From positions 1-64,000 of the forward strand of contig NZ_FQUQ01000008.1 of the NCBI RefSeq assembly GCF_900129215.1: DNA of 64,000 nt, in the 5' to 3' direction. The notes beneath the pieces were generated by a model. It had not been told where the DNA came from and searched no databases. It worked only from the letters and a program-made list of their open reading frames with translations. Origin of the DNA: Pedobacter caeni. GTDB taxonomy: Bacteria > Bacteroidota > Bacteroidia > Sphingobacteriales > Sphingobacteriaceae. The translations under genes were made by a program, and so were the position numbers. This document shows positions 61,975 to 64,000 of this stretch, in pieces (within the stretch, counting starts at the first letter, position 1; each line of letters begins with the position of its first letter).

Positions 61975-63420
61975 ATGGAAGAAACCAATAAGAACCAGGA
62001 CGCTACGTCTAGACGGAGTTTCCTTAAGACTGCTGCAGTTGCAGCTACTGCATTTATGATTGTTCCCCGTCATGTTTTAGGCGGAAGAGGATTTACTGCC
62101 CCGAGCGACCGCCTGATTATTGCAGGGATAGGTGCCGGAGGTAAAGGACAATCGGACATTGCTAGTTTTTACAAAAGTGGCAAAGCCGAAATCGGCTTCC
62201 TTTGTGATGTACATGACTCCAGGGCTGCTGCCAGTGTAAAGGCCTTCCCGAAAGCAAAATACTACAGGGATTACCGTGAATTGTTCGACAAAGAATCCAA
62301 GAACTTCGATGCAGTTTCGGTTTCTACCCCGGATCATAGCCATGCCATACAGGCTTTAGCTGCCATGCAGTTAGGGAAACATGTATATGTTCAAAAACCA
62401 TTAACTCATGATATTTACGAAGCGCGTGCCTTAACTGCAGCAGCTTCAAAATATAAAGTAGTGACGCAAATGGGAAACCAGGGTGCATCTAACGATGGAC
62501 CAAGGCAGATGAAAGAATGGTATGATGCAGGTTTAATTGGTGATGTTCATACGGTATATGCCTGGACAGACAGACCGGTATGGCCTCAGGGCATTCCATG
62601 GTCAGCAAATAAAGCGCAGGTACCAAGTGATCTGGACTGGAATTTATGGTTGGGTACTGCCCCTTACAAAGATTATGTGGAGAAATTAGTTCCATTTAAC
62701 TGGAGAGGCTGGTGGGATTATGGTACAGGAGCACTGGGCGATATGGGATGTCACTTGTTAGAGGCCCCATTCAGCATGCTAAATCTGAAATATGCTTCGG
62801 AAGTTCAGGCGAGCGTAGGTTCTGTATATGTAGATGAGTTTAAAAGGGGTTATTTCCCTGACAGCTGTCCGCCGTCAAGCCACGTAACCTTGAAATTCCC
62901 GAAAACAAATAAAACCAAAGGTGATGTTACCGTTCACTGGATGGACGGTGGTATTCAGCCGGAAAGACCGGAAGAACTGGAAGCAAACGAGGTGTTTGGT
63001 GATGGTGGAAACGGAACTTTATTTATCGGTACAAAAGGTAAAATGATGGCCAGCACGTATAGTGCAGATCCACGCTTGTTGCCATTGAGCAAGAACAAGG
63101 ACATCAGGGTTCCTGAAAGCCTTGCACGTGTTAAAGGCGGAGCAGACGGTCACTATGCACAATGGGTGGAAGCTTGTATTGCCGGATATGGTAAAAAAGA
63201 ACTCAGCTCACCATTTGACATCGCTGGTCCTTTAACAGAAGCGTTATTAATGGCCAACCTGGCGATCAGAGCTACAGACATCCAATTGAAAAACGATAAA
63301 GGCAGAGCCAGTTACCCTGGAAGAAACATCAAGTTACTTTGGGACAATGACAAAATGAGGGTCACCAATTTTGATGCAGTAAACCAATACGTACAACGCG
63401 AATACCGTAAAGGATGGTAA
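61975..63420 (+). CDS. Tat-exported Gfo/Idh/MocA oxidoreductase
   Basis: 481 residues. Tat signal with SRRSFLKTAAVAATAF (about 11-35), then the Rossmann start IAGIGAGGKGQSDIA, VSVSTPDHSHAIQALAAMQLGKHVYVQKPLTHDIYEAR (catalytic Lys in QKPL) and DYGTGALGDMGCHLLEAPF. This matches the exported Gfo/Idh/MocA oxidoreductases common in Bacteroidota, which work in the periplasm with tightly bound NAD(H). It probably oxidises or reduces a glycoside at C3, consistent with the DUF1080 gene that follows. Confidence 0.92.
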   Translation: MEETNKNQDATSRRSFLKTAAVAATAFMIVPRHVLGGRGFTAPSDRLIIAGIGAGGKGQSDIASFYKSGKAEIGFLCDVHDSRAAASVKAFPKAKYYRDYRELFDKESKNFDAVSVSTPDHSHAIQALAAMQLGKHVYVQKPLTHDIYEARALTAAASKYKVVTQMGNQGASNDGPRQMKEWYDAGLIGDVHTVYAWTDRPVWPQGIPWSANKAQVPSDLDWNLWLGTAPYKDYVEKLVPFNWRGWWDYGTGALGDMGCHLLEAPFSMLNLKYASEVQASVGSVYVDEFKRGYFPDSCPPSSHVTLKFPKTNKTKGDVTVHWMDGGIQPERPEELEANEVFGDGGNGTLFIGTKGKMMASTYSADPRLLPLSKNKDIRVPESLARVKGGADGHYAQWVEACIAGYGKKELSSPFDIAGPLTEALLMANLAIRATDIQLKNDKGRASYPGRNIKLLWDNDKMRVTNFDAVNQYVQREYRKGW

Positions 63421-63446
63421 TCCTTTTTCAGCTAAAAAGATAAAAT

Positions 63447-63473
63447 GATGGACCCCGTATCAAAGGGTCCATC
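63447..63473 (+). repeat. Intercistronic hairpin
   Basis: GATGGACCC / GGGTCCATC (63447-63455 with 63465-63473) and a 9-base loop, between the Tat-exported oxidoreductase gene and the DUF1080 gene. No T run, so not a classical terminator. Confidence 0.6.
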
Positions 63474-63500
63474 TGACAATTAAACCCTAAAAATAAACAG

Positions 63501-64000
63501 ATGAAACAATATATTTTCTCAGCCATGCTTTTCACTGCAGTCATAGGCTCAGCAAATGCACAATCCGGTAAAAAAGGCTTTACCAAACTGTTTGATGGTA
63601 AATCAACTGCCGGATGGCATACTTATGGCCAGACTACAGCAGGTAGCAAATGGCAGGTAGAAGATGGCACGCTTCATTTTGTTCCTAAATCAGGAAGAGA
63701 AGGTGGCGGAGATCTGGTAACCGATAAGGAATACAGTAATTTCCACCTTAAAATCGACTGGAAAGTAGCTCCAAAAGCGAATAGCGGAATTATTTTCTAC
63801 ATCAATGAAGACAAGGATAAATATTCCAATACTTACAGTACTGGTTTAGAGATGCAGGTATTGGACAATGATGGTCATCCGGACGGAAAGATCACCAAAC
63901 ACCGTGCTGGAGACCTTTATGACCTGATTAAAAGCAGCTCAGAGCCGGTAAAGCCTGTCGGAGAATGGAACACAGCGGAGATCATCAGCAAAAACGGCAA
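63501..64000 (+). CDS. DUF1080 protein, 3-keto-glycoside hydrolase type (cut by window end)
   Basis: 166 codons are visible and the gene runs off the right edge. Signal peptide (about 1-20, ends ANAQ). The LFDGKSTAGWHTYG start, WQVEDGTLHF, DLVTDKEYSNFHLKIDWKV and NSGIIFYINEDKDKYSNTYSTGLEMQVLDN are typical of DUF1080 (3-keto-disaccharide hydrolase, concanavalin-like fold). Characterised members cut 3-keto-glycosides in a sugar pathway. It completes the oxidative cluster. Confidence 0.9.
   Translation, partial: MKQYIFSAMLFTAVIGSANAQSGKKGFTKLFDGKSTAGWHTYGQTTAGSKWQVEDGTLHFVPKSGREGGGDLVTDKEYSNFHLKIDWKVAPKANSGIIFYINEDKDKYSNTYSTGLEMQVLDNDGHPDGKITKHRAGDLYDLIKSSSEPVKPVGEWNTAEIISKNG

Overview
The window looks like a chromosomal segment of a member of the Bacteroidota, most likely a Pedobacter-like member of the Sphingobacteriaceae. 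The evidence is a SusC/SusD pair with its glycan-degrading genes, Bacteroidota-type promoters (TAnnTTTG -7 boxes), starts that mostly lack Shine-Dalgarno sequences, DUF5686 and head-GIN (DUF2807) exported proteins, and a LemA/TPM cluster. I see 58 protein genes, no tRNA or rRNA gene inside the window, no insertion sequence and no CRISPR array.

Layout. 1-1117 is non-coding. It holds two tandem promoters reading leftward out of the window (probably into an rRNA operon or another very highly expressed unit) and unusual 11-bp-periodic repeats. 1118-13316 is housekeeping: CoA-binding and DinB proteins, an FAD oxidoreductase, an expansin-like lipoprotein, lemA with two TPM genes, a Nudix hydrolase, dnaA with a possible origin beside it, a stand-alone methylmalonyl-CoA mutase domain, an IscA-type protein and an orphan ABC permease. 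13388-18452 is a nucleotide-sugar block read leftward (ugd, uxs, galE, an unknown gene, rfbB). 18516-31078 has waaA, hemH, ispH, a glycosyltransferase-like/acyltransferase pair, a PyrR-like gene, an ECF-promoter-driven head-GIN gene, rlmD, a pheS operon ending in a TetR regulator, and kbl. 31220-39508 has a DUF5686 protein, an S24-type regulator divergent from an unknown gene, a 2-hydroxyacid dehydrogenase, a C1 peptidase, an SDR with an altered active site, and trhO.

39524-54815 is a polysaccharide utilization locus. It has a membrane-spanning propeller/Y_Y_Y/LuxR-type regulator, SusC, SusD, a GH144-type endo-beta-1,2-glucanase, a small exported unknown, a GH43-like enzyme with a discoidin domain, an SGNH hydrolase, a GH3 beta-glucosidase and a CE1-like esterase. 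The likely substrate backbone is beta-1,2-glucan, perhaps decorated with acyl groups and a second sugar. A palindrome and a promoter lie just before susC, and an intrinsic terminator sits between susD and the GH144 gene.

54816-56521 holds yebC and an SDR-type threonine dehydrogenase. With kbl at 29891-31078 this completes threonine-to-glycine conversion. 56814-64000 is a probable periplasmic 3-keto-glycoside pathway: a Tat/lipobox small subunit, a GMC flavoprotein with a Cys triad, two Gfo/Idh/MocA oxidoreductases, a xylose-isomerase-like TIM barrel, a lipoprotein cytochrome c and a DUF1080 (3-keto-glycoside hydrolase type) gene cut by the window end. The most interesting idea is that the beta-1,2-glucan locus and the oxidative 3-keto pathway next to it work on the same sugars.
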